From: Methanobacteriota archaeon
Lineage (GTDB): Archaea > Halobacteriota > Methanosarcinia > Methanosarcinales > Methanosarcinaceae
Assembly: GCA_016841265.1 (NCBI GenBank)
Contig: JAENZL010000003.1
Coordinates: 124,001-188,000, forward strand
Length of the DNA: 64,000 bases
Reading direction: 5' to 3'
Below are positions 45,548 to 54,606 of this stretch, piece by piece. The position numbers and the translations under genes are program-made. Numbering within the stretch: position 1 is the stretch's first letter; every line of letters starts with the position of its first letter. The notes below the pieces were generated by a model, which did not search any database, was not told the DNA's origin, and saw only the letters and a program-made list of their open reading frames with translations.

Positions 45548-46020
45548 TTAAAATTTTTCCGCCTTTTTCTTAAGCGCGCGGTTCATTTCCCCAAAACTCT
45601 GTTTAGTGCCTTTTTCAATGGACCATGACGCAGTGATGATGGGAATAGCCAGGCCGTTGAAGATTTCTTTCTGGATAAAGCGGACTTTCCGGGTCCCTGT
45701 TTCTTCGAGGATTAAACTGTGCTCCCCGTCAAGCACCCCCGGGAGGAAGAAACTTCCCTTCCAGGTGAGCTCTTTTCTGGGTTCCAGGCGGAGGACTCGG
45801 GGATGGAGGGTCGTACCCTTTTTTTCCCATTCCGGTTTCATGTAGACTTTCAGTTTATGCCCCACTTTCACTTCTCCGCTGATTTCCTGAATGTAGGGGT
45901 TCCACTTCGGATATGCCGCAAAATCCATGAGAATTTCCCAGATACGTTCGGCAGGGGCGAAAATTTCGATTTCGGTGCTTATTTCTTTTGTGAACCGGCT
46001 GATTCCAATCCCTCTTTCAT
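45548..46020 (-). CDS. SRPBCC (START-like) domain protein, possibly frameshifted near the start
   Basis: From an ATG at 45928 the frame gives 126 residues beginning MDFAAYPKWNPYIQEISGEV, but that lacks the first strand and helix of the fold. The same frame upstream reads KEISTEIEIFAPAERIWEIL, clearly the missing SRPBCC N-terminus, yet has no ATG, GTG or TTG. An ATG at 46018-46020 in another frame reads MKEGLESAGSQKK and then stops; one extra A in the AAGAAATAAGC stretch would join it to ISTEIEIF. SRPBCC proteins bind hydrophobic ligands; the ligand here is unknown. Confidence 0.7.
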
Positions 46021-46160
46021 TTTTTATTCGGAATTATTTCTTTCCTTCTTGGTCCGGAACTATTAATTCCCTTTCCTGCTAGCAGTTATGAAGACAAACT
46101 TCTTAACCTTGCTTATTTTAACCGGTTGAAAAGAAGTTTTAAGGATAAACAGCCCCGGAT

Positions 46161-46835
46161 TCAGGTAATTCTATAAATTTTTGTCTTGATCTTCCTTTTT
46201 ACGCTCCCGGCCGTCTGCCTGAGGATTATCGGGGTCGGAGTCTTTTTCCCGGCAGGGGAAACTTTTCCTTCCCGGATTGCCTGTAGCACGGCGTTCACCG
46301 TGTTTTCGGGGGCGTCAATTTCCGTGTACGCCTGCCCTACCATCTCCGGGATATGGGAATCACTTCCTGCAACAGGCGGGATGCCAAGCCTCTCGGCTTC
46401 TAAGAGGGCTTTTTTGTTTGCGCCGTTGAAGAGGCAGCGGGAGTTAAAGACCTCTGCGGCATCAATGTTAAGCCCCTCAAAGCTCCCGATCCCGTGGGAA
46501 CTGCTCTTGAAGGGATGAGGAATAATTACCGTGCCCCCGAGTATCCGGGCTTGCCGGATTGTTTCCTCAGGACTCAGCAAGGGTTCGATATCCTTTTCGA
46601 TCCCGAGGACCAGGATATGTCCCTTCGAGGAACTCACCTCGACGCCGGGAATAACAGTTATTCCTATCCCCAGTTCCCGGGCTCTCCTTGCGCAGGCAAG
46701 CCCTCCATCCACTGTATCGTGGTCGCAGATCGCAAGCCCGTCAAGTCCCCTTGCCCTTGCAACGGTGAGAATGGCGTCCAGGTCCGAGTTGCTGTCCCTT
46801 GAATAACGAGAATGGACGTGAAGATCGAATTTCAT
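46161..46835 (-). CDS. PHP-family metal-dependent phosphoesterase
   Basis: About 224 residues. MKFDLHVHSRYSRDSNSDLD, ICDHDTVDGGLACARRA, VIPGVEVSSSKGHILV, IPHPF and AGSDSHIPE are the metal-binding motifs of the PHP fold in order. Such stand-alone PHP proteins hydrolyse small phosphoesters (for example nucleoside 3',5'-bisphosphates); the exact substrate is not evident. The ATG at 46835 is favoured over 46913 because the family begins there and a minus-strand TATA-like run (46861-46872) lies about 30 bases upstream, consistent with a leaderless mRNA. Confidence 0.88.
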   Translation of the reverse strand: MKFDLHVHSRYSRDSNSDLDAILTVARARGLDGLAICDHDTVDGGLACARRARELGIGITVIPGVEVSSSKGHILVLGIEKDIEPLLSPEETIRQARILGGTVIIPHPFKSSSHGIGSFEGLNIDAAEVFNSRCLFNGANKKALLEAERLGIPPVAGSDSHIPEMVGQAYTEIDAPENTVNAVLQAIREGKVSPAGKKTPTPIILRQTAGSVKRKIKTKIYRIT

Positions 46836-47021
46836 GCCGGGGATATGAACGACAGGAGGATTTATATATATTTTGAACGGGCGCTGAGGATAATGGGAAC
46901 AAAGAGGAAACAAAAGGGAAAGCCTGGAAGTCGGAAAAGAGAGCTAATAAAAAAGAAACGCACAAAAACAGTGAGAAATAACAGCAAATAGATTATTTAA
47001 AAAGAAATATAAAAAAATAGT

Positions 47022-47152
47022 TCGCGAACGGCTGGGATATGGGGATCTTGGGGATAGTTAATGGGGGTATTGGCTCCAAAAAGAAAATTTCCGTCCGCAT
47101 TTGTATAATAGTCGGGGTATAATAAATACTTTTCGTCTACTTACGAACAAAT
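47022..47152. repeat. Intergenic paralogous unit, copy 1
   Basis: It runs from GCGAACGGCTGG to CTTACGAACAAATG. In order it shares a GGGG-T/A-GTT stretch, TATAATAAATACTTTTCGT and the terminal ACGAACAA with the unit at 47522-47665. The two are in the same orientation but only moderately similar. Confidence 0.5.
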
Positions 47153-47521
47153 GAAGTTTTCTGAGGGGATAAGCTCGGATGCTTACCTTTTTATAAATTA
47201 TTTCCACGTTTCTATCTCATTTCCACATCTCATTTATACAATTTTTACCTGATTATTTATTATTATTTGCATATTTTTTAATTTATTTTCGCATCTTTTT
47301 TATATGTTTTCTTTGTATTCCTTGCATATTTTTTTATATATTTTCACCTTTTTCCCTGGCCATCCCTTTGAGATCTGGCCTTGCAGCAAGACCTCGGGTT
47401 GCAAGCAAGAATCCAAAGTCAGGAATTGTTTTATCCGGAAAAAAGCCCATGCTCCTGAATCTTGACCCGGAGTAAATTAAAAGATGAAAATATGGTAAAA
47501 GAAATACTTAAAAAGGAAAAC

Positions 47522-47665
47522 TGCGAACGGACCAGATTGAAAAAAATTGGTGTAGGGGTAGTTTAGGATATTAGGAGGGTCTGATGTCTTCCAGTAGACG
47601 GCCCGTTCGTAACTGTACAAACGACTTCCGTATATAAATATCTTTCGTATTTATACGAACAATGT
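47522..47665. repeat. Intergenic paralogous unit, copy 2
   Basis: It runs from GCGAACGGACCAG to TTATACGAACAATG. Within it GTTCGTAA (about 47608) and TATACGAAC form an inverted pair around TATATAAATATCTTTCGT. See copy 1 at 47022. Confidence 0.5.
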
Positions 47666-47855
47666 TCGGGGCGGGGGAACGATACGCTGGGGGGGAAGAA
47701 TTGAAAAAAGTCCGGGTAATATTCAGATAATTTATATATTATTAGAAAAACTTTCAATTCTTCCGTCATGTCTGGAGAAAGTAGGGGAGTTTCTCAAAGT
47801 TATTCCTTCACTCTGAACCTGAACCCTAAACTCCAAGCAGGAACCTTACAGAAAC

Positions 47856-47940
47856 ACTAACCTTACATCTTAACAGAAGCATTAACCTCACATCTTAACA
47901 GAGACACTAACCTCACATCTTAACATAAGCATTAACCTGA
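47856..47940. repeat. 25-bp tandem repeat, about 3.3 copies
   Basis: Units beginning TAACC start at 47858, 47883, 47908 and 47933. The core is TAACCTCACATCTTAACA, and alternate units end AGAAGCAT- or GAGACAC-like, giving a 50-base dimer pattern. It lies just beyond the hflX stop. Confidence 0.85.
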
Positions 47941-47961
47941 AGCCTCGAACTCCCAGGCCTT

Positions 47962-49264
47962 TCATTCCGCAAGGTCCTGCTCCAGATTCATGGCCCTGCG
48001 GATGATCGAGGCCCTTGCTTCATACTCCACAGAAATTATTTCCCCGTAATCCACGTTGTGTACGATGCCTTCCTCATAGAGCCAGGAGAGGGCAGACATC
48101 CCTTCGGGCGAATTGGGGAGGGTAAGGGAACAGGTCTTCCAGGGGGGGAGGTGCCTGAAGATCTCGGCTTTAAGCTCCGGGATGCCCGTGCCATTTTTTG
48201 CGGAAACCAGGATGGGATTGGGGGCAAGGTATTTGATCTGCTCCAGGCGGGTTTCCAGTTCTTCAGGGTCCAGCCGATCGGTCTTATTCAGCACGGTGAT
48301 TACAGGGACGCCGTTGATCCGGTCCCAGAGAGTGTCGTGGCAGGTGGCAAGCTTTTGGTGGATGATTTCGGGTTTTTCGCTTACGTCTGCAACAAGGAGG
48401 ATGATATCCGAGAGGAAAATCCCGTCCAGGGTGGACTTGAAAGCGTCCACCATCCAGTGGGGAAGTTCCTCGATAAAACCCACGGTGTCGGTCAGAAGCG
48501 CCTTTCGCCCTCCCAGGTCCAGCGCCCGGGTCATGGGGACCAGGGTTGTAAAGAGCATGTTCATGGCTTCGGACTCTTCGTCCACCAGGGTGTTAAAAAG
48601 GGTGCTTTTCCCGGCATTCGTGTATCCGGCAAGAGAAATCAAAGAGAGGCCCTGCCTGTGTCGGTAGACCCGCAAGGACTCGTCGTCCTTTTCCGCAGTT
48701 TCCAGCTCGCTTTTTATCCGGGTAATCCTCTTCTTCAGGTCCTGTTCGTAGGAATCTTCATAGCCTCCGAGCCCCATGAACCCTGGCTTCTCTTCCTTTT
48801 TCAGGATAGACACGACAGCCCTGGCCCTCGGGAGCTCGTATTTAAGCTTTGCAAGTTCCACCTGGAGTTTGGAACGGTGGGTGGTGGCCCTTTTTGCAAA
48901 GATTTCAAGGATAAGCTGGAACTTGTCAATTACCCGGCACCGGCAGAGTTCCGAGATGTTATAGATCTGGGTTGTGGAGAGCTTGTTGTAAAAAATAACC
49001 TTTTCCGCCCCCGTGATTTCCACAAGTTCGGCAAGTTCCTCGACCTTCCCCCGTCCCAGCTGGTATCTCCGGTCAGGGAACCTGGTCTGGGCAATTTCTC
49101 CCACGGTACGGTAATCTGCAGCCTTTGCAAGTTCCCTGAGTTCCTCAAAAAGGTTTGCGTTACGTCCCCCTTCCGAGCGTGGTGAGTCTCTTTTTACGAG
49201 AATTACCTTAGTCCCGTTTCCGGGATTTCTTTCTGGGTTTATCGCTTTTATTGTCCGGCCTCAA
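47962..49264 (-). CDS. hflX: HflX-type ribosome-associated GTPase, possibly frameshifted near the start
   Basis: The body (from a GTG at 49104) is 380 residues. It includes the HflX N-terminal region DRRYQLGRGKVEELAELVEI, a coiled stretch ending LKKRITRIKSELE, and the G domain: G1 LAGYTNAGKSTLFNTL, G3 TDTVGFIEELPHWMV, G4 LNKTD, G5 VSAKNG. HflX binds ribosomes and rescues stalled ones. The same frame continues upstream (KVILVKRDSPRSEGGRNANL) without a start codon. A TTG at 49262-49264 in another frame gives LRPDNKSDKPRKKSRKRD and then a stop at 49208-49210; removing one base there fuses the two into a normal-looking N-terminus. Confidence 0.85.
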
Positions 49265-49649
49265 TGTTAAGTTCAGTTAAAAGTAAATTACGAGTACTCA
49301 GGGAGATGTGGTGGGCAAGCTCGATAGCTCGTCTTTCCCCGATTGATTCCTGATACTTGAACGCCAGGGTAAACATGCTATCAGGCACCCACTGGGGCTC
49401 GTTATACATGTCTCCTTTTTCCGTCACAATCGTGCCCTTAAACTCAATCTGGGCCACCGTATCCTCGATCAGCTGCACGATGTCCACCAGGCGGGGAGCT
49501 TCCTGGAGCCAGCGCGGCTGGATTTTGACCTGTTTGATCTTTTCGATGTGGGACGCGGAAATCTTAAGGGCAGCCGCAGCACAGACCATGTAGTAGCCGT
49601 CCTTTATCCTGTGCCTGCCCGAGATGTCAACTGCAATAATATCCCACAT
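49248..49649 (-). CDS. Small conserved archaeal protein (DUF2209-like)
   Basis: A 133-residue protein beginning MWDIIAVDISGRHRIKDGYY and including QPRWLQEAPRLVDIVQLIED. The beta-alpha pattern and the DISGRH start recall the methanogen family DUF2209, but I name it with caution. No catalytic motif is apparent. The IIAVDISG segment resembles the first strand of RNase H-like folds, which is only a hint. It lies upstream of and overlaps the proposed extended hflX start by 17 bases, so the two are probably one transcript. EndA is the next gene upstream. Confidence 0.75.
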   Translation of the reverse strand: MWDIIAVDISGRHRIKDGYYMVCAAAALKISASHIEKIKQVKIQPRWLQEAPRLVDIVQLIEDTVAQIEFKGTIVTEKGDMYNEPQWVPDSMFTLAFKYQESIGERRAIELAHHISLSTRNLLLTELNIEAGQ

Positions 49650-49766
49650 AGTATCTTACCTTCATTACCTTCTTTTGGCCTGTCTCTCAGCCTGCTCTTG
49701 GCCTGAATCTTCCCTTTTTACCTGTCATTTTACCTGCAACTTAACCTGCTTCCAGGCCTGCAGGTC

Positions 49767-50828
49767 TTACATTTTGACTCTGCCGATATCGAGGTATTCG
49801 ACCGTTTCCTCTTTTTCCACTGCAAAAAGCATCCTCTTCCGGACACTGTTTGCAAGGCGCACGGCTCCGGACATTACAGGCAGCCTGAACTCAAAATCCG
49901 CAGGTATGGCGTCTACCAGGTACTCCGAGTGGGGGATCTTTTGTATGGACTCAACCTTCCGGTAGACCCTGAAATGGGTTCCGAACTTAAAGCCGGTCTT
50001 GGCAACATTCCCGGAGTCCCTGAGATCTTTATACACATTGTATTTTTGCAGGAAAGATGTTTCAATCCCCGAGGCATTCTCCACGAATTCCTCGAATGTA
50101 AGTTTCTCCCCATTCCTGTCTTTTACCTCAATAACCCCTTTGGAGAAAAGGTAGAGAGATTCCACAAGGGAAAGCTGAAGCCGCTCAGTATCCAGCATTT
50201 TCCCGAAAAAGCCCCTGTTATAGAGGGTTTCGGAAACGGACGGGTCCCAGACAATCACCCTGTCTTCAAGAAAGGTCGCTTCGGAAAATACTTCAGGGTA
50301 CGGTTTTGCCATATCCCCCTCAGGGGCATTACTTTTTACTTCATAGAAGGTGATGTCGCTTTCCCCGTCCACGATAGCAAGGATTAGCTGCTTGTGCACG
50401 TTTTCCGCCGATGCCACAGCCTCCTGAAGGGCCTTTAGCGGAAGAGGCTGCCTTTCGGACTGGACCTGGACAAACAGGTTTGCCGCACTTTTCCCGGGGT
50501 GGCTGCCCCTGGGGTAGACCCGGAAGTCCGTGCTTGAGGGCTGGACATAGTACCCCCTTTCCTTCAGGTCCTTGTAAACAATATACTTCAGCTCAAAATT
50601 AGGCTGCCTGAGTGAAGCCTGTTCGAAAAAAGCCCTGAAATCCAGGGCTTTTCCTTCCAGCTCGATCTCGAGCTTCCCGCGGTACAGGAGAAATGCAGCT
50701 TCTACAAGCCGGAGTTCAAGCCCGTCACCTTTGGGCCGCCCGAAATAGCCGGTTTTATAAAGTTCGTTGACAGCTTCCTTTCCGGCCCGGACTCTGTCCC
50801 CATTCAGTTTTGCTTTCAATAACTTCAC
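49767..50828 (-). CDS. endA: tRNA-splicing endonuclease, tandem-domain type
   Basis: A 353-residue enzyme made of two similar halves. Each half has an N-terminal GYFGRPKGDGLELRLVEAAF or GFFGKMLDTERLQLSLVESL segment, then YxVYKDLKERGYYV or YNVYKDLRDSGNVA. The C-terminal half holds the catalytic Tyr, His and Lys (FGTHFRVY, HSEYLVDAI, RLANSVRKRML). Two such chains form the dimer that cuts introns from pre-tRNA at bulge-helix-bulge sites. This length and duplication are standard for euryarchaeal enzymes. It lies 100 bases downstream of cfbB on the same strand. Confidence 0.94.
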   Translation of the reverse strand: MKLLKAKLNGDRVRAGKEAVNELYKTGYFGRPKGDGLELRLVEAAFLLYRGKLEIELEGKALDFRAFFEQASLRQPNFELKYIVYKDLKERGYYVQPSSTDFRVYPRGSHPGKSAANLFVQVQSERQPLPLKALQEAVASAENVHKQLILAIVDGESDITFYEVKSNAPEGDMAKPYPEVFSEATFLEDRVIVWDPSVSETLYNRGFFGKMLDTERLQLSLVESLYLFSKGVIEVKDRNGEKLTFEEFVENASGIETSFLQKYNVYKDLRDSGNVAKTGFKFGTHFRVYRKVESIQKIPHSEYLVDAIPADFEFRLPVMSGAVRLANSVRKRMLFAVEKEETVEYLDIGRVKM

Positions 50829-50931
50829 CTGAAAATAAAATATAAAAATGAATAAAATCAGCTTTCAGTGATTAATCCCAGCTTTTAGTATGCTTTTATT
50901 TATATAATTCTTCATTTATCTAATACTTCAC

Positions 50932-52515
50932 TTACTTTTTCTCTGCCCGGTATTTCCTTACCGCTTCCACAAAGGAGCCTGCCAGTTCCCTGTAGGCAGC
51001 CCCGTGCAGGTGGGCGTAGGAACCAAGGGTATTTTCAACCGTAAGCCCGTCGAGGTCTTCCTTGATGCCGGTGCCCCGGGACAGTTTTATGGCAAACTTT
51101 GCGTCTTCCGGGATTTCCCTGATTTCGGAGTGATGGAACTCATGTCCCTTGAAGGTGTTGCCTTTTTTCCCTATCACACAGTCACAGGCAAGGGTCCCGA
51201 TGTTATAGCTGACAACCCGGGTCTGCCCCATGATGGTATGTCCCGGGAGCGCCCCGACCATTTCATATGTGGACTCCGGCATGCTGGCATCGTGGTAGGT
51301 ACCTTTTCCGGGAACCCCGGTGCTTATTTTATCGGTCAGGTACATGAGCCCGCCGCACTCGGCGTAGATCGGCATGCCCGAAGCAGAAGCTTCTTTGATT
51401 TCCCGGCGCATGGACTCATTGGCTTCCAGTTCGGCGGCGAAGAGTTCGGGGTAGCCGCCCCCTATGTAGAGTCCTTCTACATCGGGAAGCCGGGAATCTT
51501 TCACAGGGCTGAAATAGATGATTTCCGCCCCGTCCAGTTCAAGGAGATCGATATTGTCGCGGTAGTAAAAGTTAAACGCCTCATCCAGAGCTATCCCGAT
51601 CCTGGGTTTCCTGGATTTTGGAATCGATCCGGGAATTGAACCGGATATCGATTCGGGAACTGAAAGGGAACCTGTCCCGGACTCAACTCCGGTAAAGATA
51701 CTGTTTTCCAGGGATTCCAGAGGTTTTGCGCTTCCTGCGATGGCAAGGAACCGGTCTATATCCACCCCTTCTTTGATGATCTTTTCAATTCCTTCGAGCC
51801 GTTCATCGAAGTCCCCGAGCCTCCTTCTGCCTTCAAGGGCGGGCATGAGCCCCAGATGACGCATGGAAATCTGCATGGACGGGTCTCTCGGAATTATCCC
51901 GATAACCGGGACCCCGGCGTAGTATTCGATTGCCTGCTTTGCCTTTTCCGCATGTCTGCGGCTCCCTATATTGTTCAGTATGACTCCGGCAATTTCCACA
52001 TCGGGGTCAAAATTTTTGTACCCGTTTATAAGGGCCGCACTCGAACGGGTGATGCTCCGGGCGTTGATTACGAAGACCACGGGACATTTGAGGAGCTTTG
52101 CAATCTGCGCAGTACTCCCTACGTCGCTCAGGCTCTCGAAACCCTCGTAAAGCCCCCGGACTCCTTCGATAATCGCTATGTCCGCTCCTTCTCCTACTTC
52201 GCAGGCATGGGTGTAAACGTCCAGGATCCCGTTTTCGTCCATCAGGTAACCGTCGAGGTTCCGGCAGAACCTGCCCGTGATTTCTGTATGATAGCTGGAG
52301 TCGATGTAGTCCAGGGCAACTTTGAAGGGCTGGACCTTATAACCTCTGGAGGCAAGGACAGCCATCAGCCCCATGGAAATGGTTGTTTTCCCGGAGGAGG
52401 AACGGTCTGCGGAAATAAGGACCCTGGGAATTTTGCTAGCATCCTTTCCGGACTGCTGCTCATTCATTCCGGACCGCTGCTCATCCATTCCGGACTGCTG
52501 TTCTTTCGAATACAT
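50932..52515 (-). CDS. cfbB: Ni-sirohydrochlorin a,c-diamide synthase (F430 step 2)
   Basis: A 527-residue CbiA/CobB-type amidotransferase: an N-terminal ATP-binding domain (RVLISADRSSSGKTTISMGL) and a C-terminal GATase_3 domain with YAECGGLMYLTDK, whose Cys releases ammonia from glutamine. In the F430 pathway it converts Ni-sirohydrochlorin to the a,c-diamide. The match to CfbB rather than a cobalamin enzyme rests on its place beside cfbC, cfbD and cfbE. Its first 25 residues are variable and encoded by a 21-bp repeat, so the true start may be a later Met. It is the last gene of the cfb run. Confidence 0.93.
   Translation of the reverse strand: MYSKEQQSGMDEQRSGMNEQQSGKDASKIPRVLISADRSSSGKTTISMGLMAVLASRGYKVQPFKVALDYIDSSYHTEITGRFCRNLDGYLMDENGILDVYTHACEVGEGADIAIIEGVRGLYEGFESLSDVGSTAQIAKLLKCPVVFVINARSITRSSAALINGYKNFDPDVEIAGVILNNIGSRRHAEKAKQAIEYYAGVPVIGIIPRDPSMQISMRHLGLMPALEGRRRLGDFDERLEGIEKIIKEGVDIDRFLAIAGSAKPLESLENSIFTGVESGTGSLSVPESISGSIPGSIPKSRKPRIGIALDEAFNFYYRDNIDLLELDGAEIIYFSPVKDSRLPDVEGLYIGGGYPELFAAELEANESMRREIKEASASGMPIYAECGGLMYLTDKISTGVPGKGTYHDASMPESTYEMVGALPGHTIMGQTRVVSYNIGTLACDCVIGKKGNTFKGHEFHHSEIREIPEDAKFAIKLSRGTGIKEDLDGLTVENTLGSYAHLHGAAYRELAGSFVEAVRKYRAEKK
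52448..52507. repeat. 21-bp tandem repeat in the cfbB 5' coding region
   Basis: Units start at 52448, 52469 and 52490 (CCGGACYGCTGCTCATYCATT). In the protein they give repeated EQQSGMDEQRSGMNEQ-like residues ahead of the ATP-binding domain. They keep frame, so length can vary without harm. Confidence 0.85.
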
Positions 52516-52575
52516 AGTTTTTCAACGCCTCTGAGGTTTTTTAGTCCCCTTAGCTCCCTTATTGGGAGCTCATTT

Positions 52576-53373
52576 TTACTTTGTCATTTCCCTTAACCTT
52601 TCATCGGTAAGGGAATCTGCCATGACCTTCTTTTCGTTTTCCATGATCGCTTTTCCGAGCCTGCGGTAGACGTCGGCGATGTCGGAATCGGGGGCTTTTT
52701 CCATAACGGAGTAGCCGTTTCGCTCACAGTCCTGGACTATCTGGCTCTTGGGGATGAAAGCCATCAGCTGACTCCCGATTTCCTCTGAGAATTTGGTAAC
52801 TATTTCCTCTTCCCGGCTGGCATTTCTTGAGTTGCAGATAACGCCGCTGAGAGGCATGTTTATCTTGGTAAGCCCCTTGCAGATGTTGTTTGCGGCGTAG
52901 AGGGGCATGTATTCCCCGGAGGTCAGGACATAGGCTTCGTTTACGTACCCTTTCCGGATAGGGGCTACAAACCCTCCGCAGACAATGTCCCCGGGCACGT
53001 CATAGATGATCAGGTCCTGCTCTTTTATAAGCTCCGCAGAAACGCTTTTTAATTTCTGGACTGCCACGATGATACCCCTGCCCGCACAGCCGATCCCGGG
53101 CTCTGGCCCTCCGGCTTCTATGCATTTGACACCGGCGTAACCTTCGAAAACCATGTCTTCTTCCGTGACTTCAATGCCTTCCCTGAGGAGGTCAAGAATG
53201 GTTGGAATCCTTTTTCCCCCCAGGAGGGTGATGGACGAGTCACTCTTCGGATCGCAGCCGATGATCATGACCTTCTTTCCTGCTTCCGCACAGGCTGCTG
53301 CCACATTGGATGCGGTGCTTGATTTACCTATACCGCCTTTCCCGTAAATTGCAATGATCTTTTGTTTTTTCAC
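52576..53373 (-). CDS. cfbC: NifH-like reductase component CfbC (F430 step 3)
   Basis: A 265-residue iron protein. [19 protein letters not shown] is the ATP-binding loop, and GIGCAGRGI and [10 protein letters not shown] supply the two Cys that bridge a 4Fe-4S cluster in the dimer. It passes electrons with ATP hydrolysis to CfbD for the six-electron reduction and ring closure of Ni-sirohydrochlorin diamide. It is distinguished from nitrogenase NifH by the cfb context. It sits 60 bases before cfbB and 108 bases after cfbD. Confidence 0.96.
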   Translation of the reverse strand: MKKQKIIAIYGKGGIGKSSTASNVAAACAEAGKKVMIIGCDPKSDSSITLLGGKRIPTILDLLREGIEVTEEDMVFEGYAGVKCIEAGGPEPGIGCAGRGIIVAVQKLKSVSAELIKEQDLIIYDVPGDIVCGGFVAPIRKGYVNEAYVLTSGEYMPLYAANNICKGLTKINMPLSGVICNSRNASREEEIVTKFSEEIGSQLMAFIPKSQIVQDCERNGYSVMEKAPDSDIADVYRRLGKAIMENEKKVMADSLTDERLREMTK

Positions 53374-53481
53374 AGGATCTTCCTCCCTTTTTTAAACTAT
53401 TTTCCTTTTTATCCCGAATTCGCCTTTTTCAGCCTTGAACTTCCTTTTCAGGTTTTTTCCAGGCTTCCTTTCAGGTTTTTT

Positions 53482-54606
53482 TCAGGCTTCCTTTCGGGTT
53501 TCCTTTGCAATTTCCCTTAAAGTGGCTCCAAACTCGGATTCCACGATGTTGCTGACCCCGAGGGTCTTTGGATGGAGGTCGATTTCCACCAGGACGTACT
53601 CATGTCCTATCTCTTTCAGGGGCAGGACCTGCCTGGGTCCGTTCGTAACTGAGATAAGTTCCATGCCCTCAATATTTTCCATGGGGATGGCATGCGGGAC
53701 ACCCGTAATTACCGCAAAGTCGTAATCACTGTACTTTTCTTTGATCAGCTCGCTGACCTTTTCCCCGGCTATCGGGTATTCGTCCATGCCCCCGATGATC
53801 TCGTGTATCTCAATGCCATGGGCTTTCAGGTCCCTCATAATGTATTCGGCATGCTTCCTGACCCTGGGAAGTCCCACGTTTTCATCTAGGTTTGCCATGT
53901 TCACGATGGAATCCTTTTTTCCGAGGGAGGCTGCGACTTCGTTTACTGCAAGAGTGATATCGGCAAACATGTAGCCGGTTTCCTTCTTTGCGTTCATTAT
54001 CGTGATTCCACGTTTGCCTTCCTTCAGGAGTTCGATAACCCTCTTTGCGACAGTGTACTTGATATCTCCCCTGGAAGGTGCCAGGTACTCCCTGCTTGCA
54101 GCCCCGAATTTCTTTTCGACTTCCGTTGCTTTTGCAAGCAGGTACTCCTGCCGCTCGAATTCCTTACGGTCGATGATCCCGGCATCAAGCGCTGATTCCA
54201 GGGCAAAGATCACGCCTTTCGTATTGTTGTGGTAGCCTGCGTGCACCTCAACCTCTATGACCGGGACGTCGGGGTTTGCCTCAAGCACGGCTTCGTGCAT
54301 CTCTTCCCCTATGATCATGCTGGCACAGGTCCCGACAACACCGATAATTTTCGGGGAGAAAAGTTCGACGGACTTGTTGATAAGCTGCACCAGCTTGTCA
54401 TGCCCTCCGAAGACAAAACCGTTCTCATCAAGGGCGGTGGTCACCACATGAATCCCGTCTTCCTCAAGAAGCCTTGCGTGTTTGAAGGAGCAGCCTGGAG
54501 GGCCGTGCAAGATGGCAACATCGACGTTCAGGTCCCTGAGGGTGTAAAGGGCCGCAACGATAGAACTCGGGCGGGGGTGAATTATTGAAATCTCTTTTCC
54601 GGTCAT
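53482..54606 (-). CDS. cfbD: NifD-like catalytic component CfbD (F430 step 3)
   Basis: A 374-residue member of the nitrogenase-like family: [20 protein letters not shown] at the start, [19 protein letters not shown] with a conserved Cys, and [19 protein letters not shown] with another; these likely bind its Fe-S cluster. With CfbC it makes 15,17(3)-seco-F430-17(3)-acid. The archaeal complex uses a single type of NifD-like chain, and only one such gene is present here. A 581-base spacer with a 24-bp repeat array separates it from cfbE upstream, so it may have its own promoter. Confidence 0.96.
   Translation of the reverse strand: MTGKEISIIHPRPSSIVAALYTLRDLNVDVAILHGPPGCSFKHARLLEEDGIHVVTTALDENGFVFGGHDKLVQLINKSVELFSPKIIGVVGTCASMIIGEEMHEAVLEANPDVPVIEVEVHAGYHNNTKGVIFALESALDAGIIDRKEFERQEYLLAKATEVEKKFGAASREYLAPSRGDIKYTVAKRVIELLKEGKRGITIMNAKKETGYMFADITLAVNEVAASLGKKDSIVNMANLDENVGLPRVRKHAEYIMRDLKAHGIEIHEIIGGMDEYPIAGEKVSELIKEKYSDYDFAVITGVPHAIPMENIEGMELISVTNGPRQVLPLKEIGHEYVLVEIDLHPKTLGVSNIVESEFGATLREIAKETRKEA

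Larger units (their letters stand above)
46836..47961. other. Long intergenic region with duplicated elements
   Basis: No convincing gene was found. In order it holds the PHP TATA (46861-46872), a perfect GTTCGCGAAC palindrome at about 47022-47031, a first GCGAACGG-to-ACGAACAA unit to about 47152, an AT/pyrimidine-rich stretch (about 47195-47355), a second related unit at about 47522-47665, and a 25-bp tandem array from 47856. TATA-like sequences on both strands suggest possible small RNAs, but none is recognised. Confidence 0.5.

Noticed and set aside
47195-47355. AT/pyrimidine-rich stretch as a replication origin
   Set aside because: No cdc6/orc gene is nearby, and no clear origin-recognition repeats were seen; AT-richness alone is not enough.
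47380-47440. Possible tRNA-like or stable RNA sequence (CTTGCAGCAAGACC, GGTTGCAAGCAAGAATCC)
   Set aside because: I could not fold it into a cloverleaf or match it to a known RNA.
47563-47769. 68-residue minus-strand frame in the long spacer
   Set aside because: It has no motif and overlaps the duplicated TATA/dyad unit, whose structure explains the sequence better.
52576-54606. Nitrogenase genes nifH and nifD
   Set aside because: Only one NifD-like gene is present, there is no nifK, and the neighbours are CbiX-, CbiA- and Mur-like, which fits F430 synthesis.
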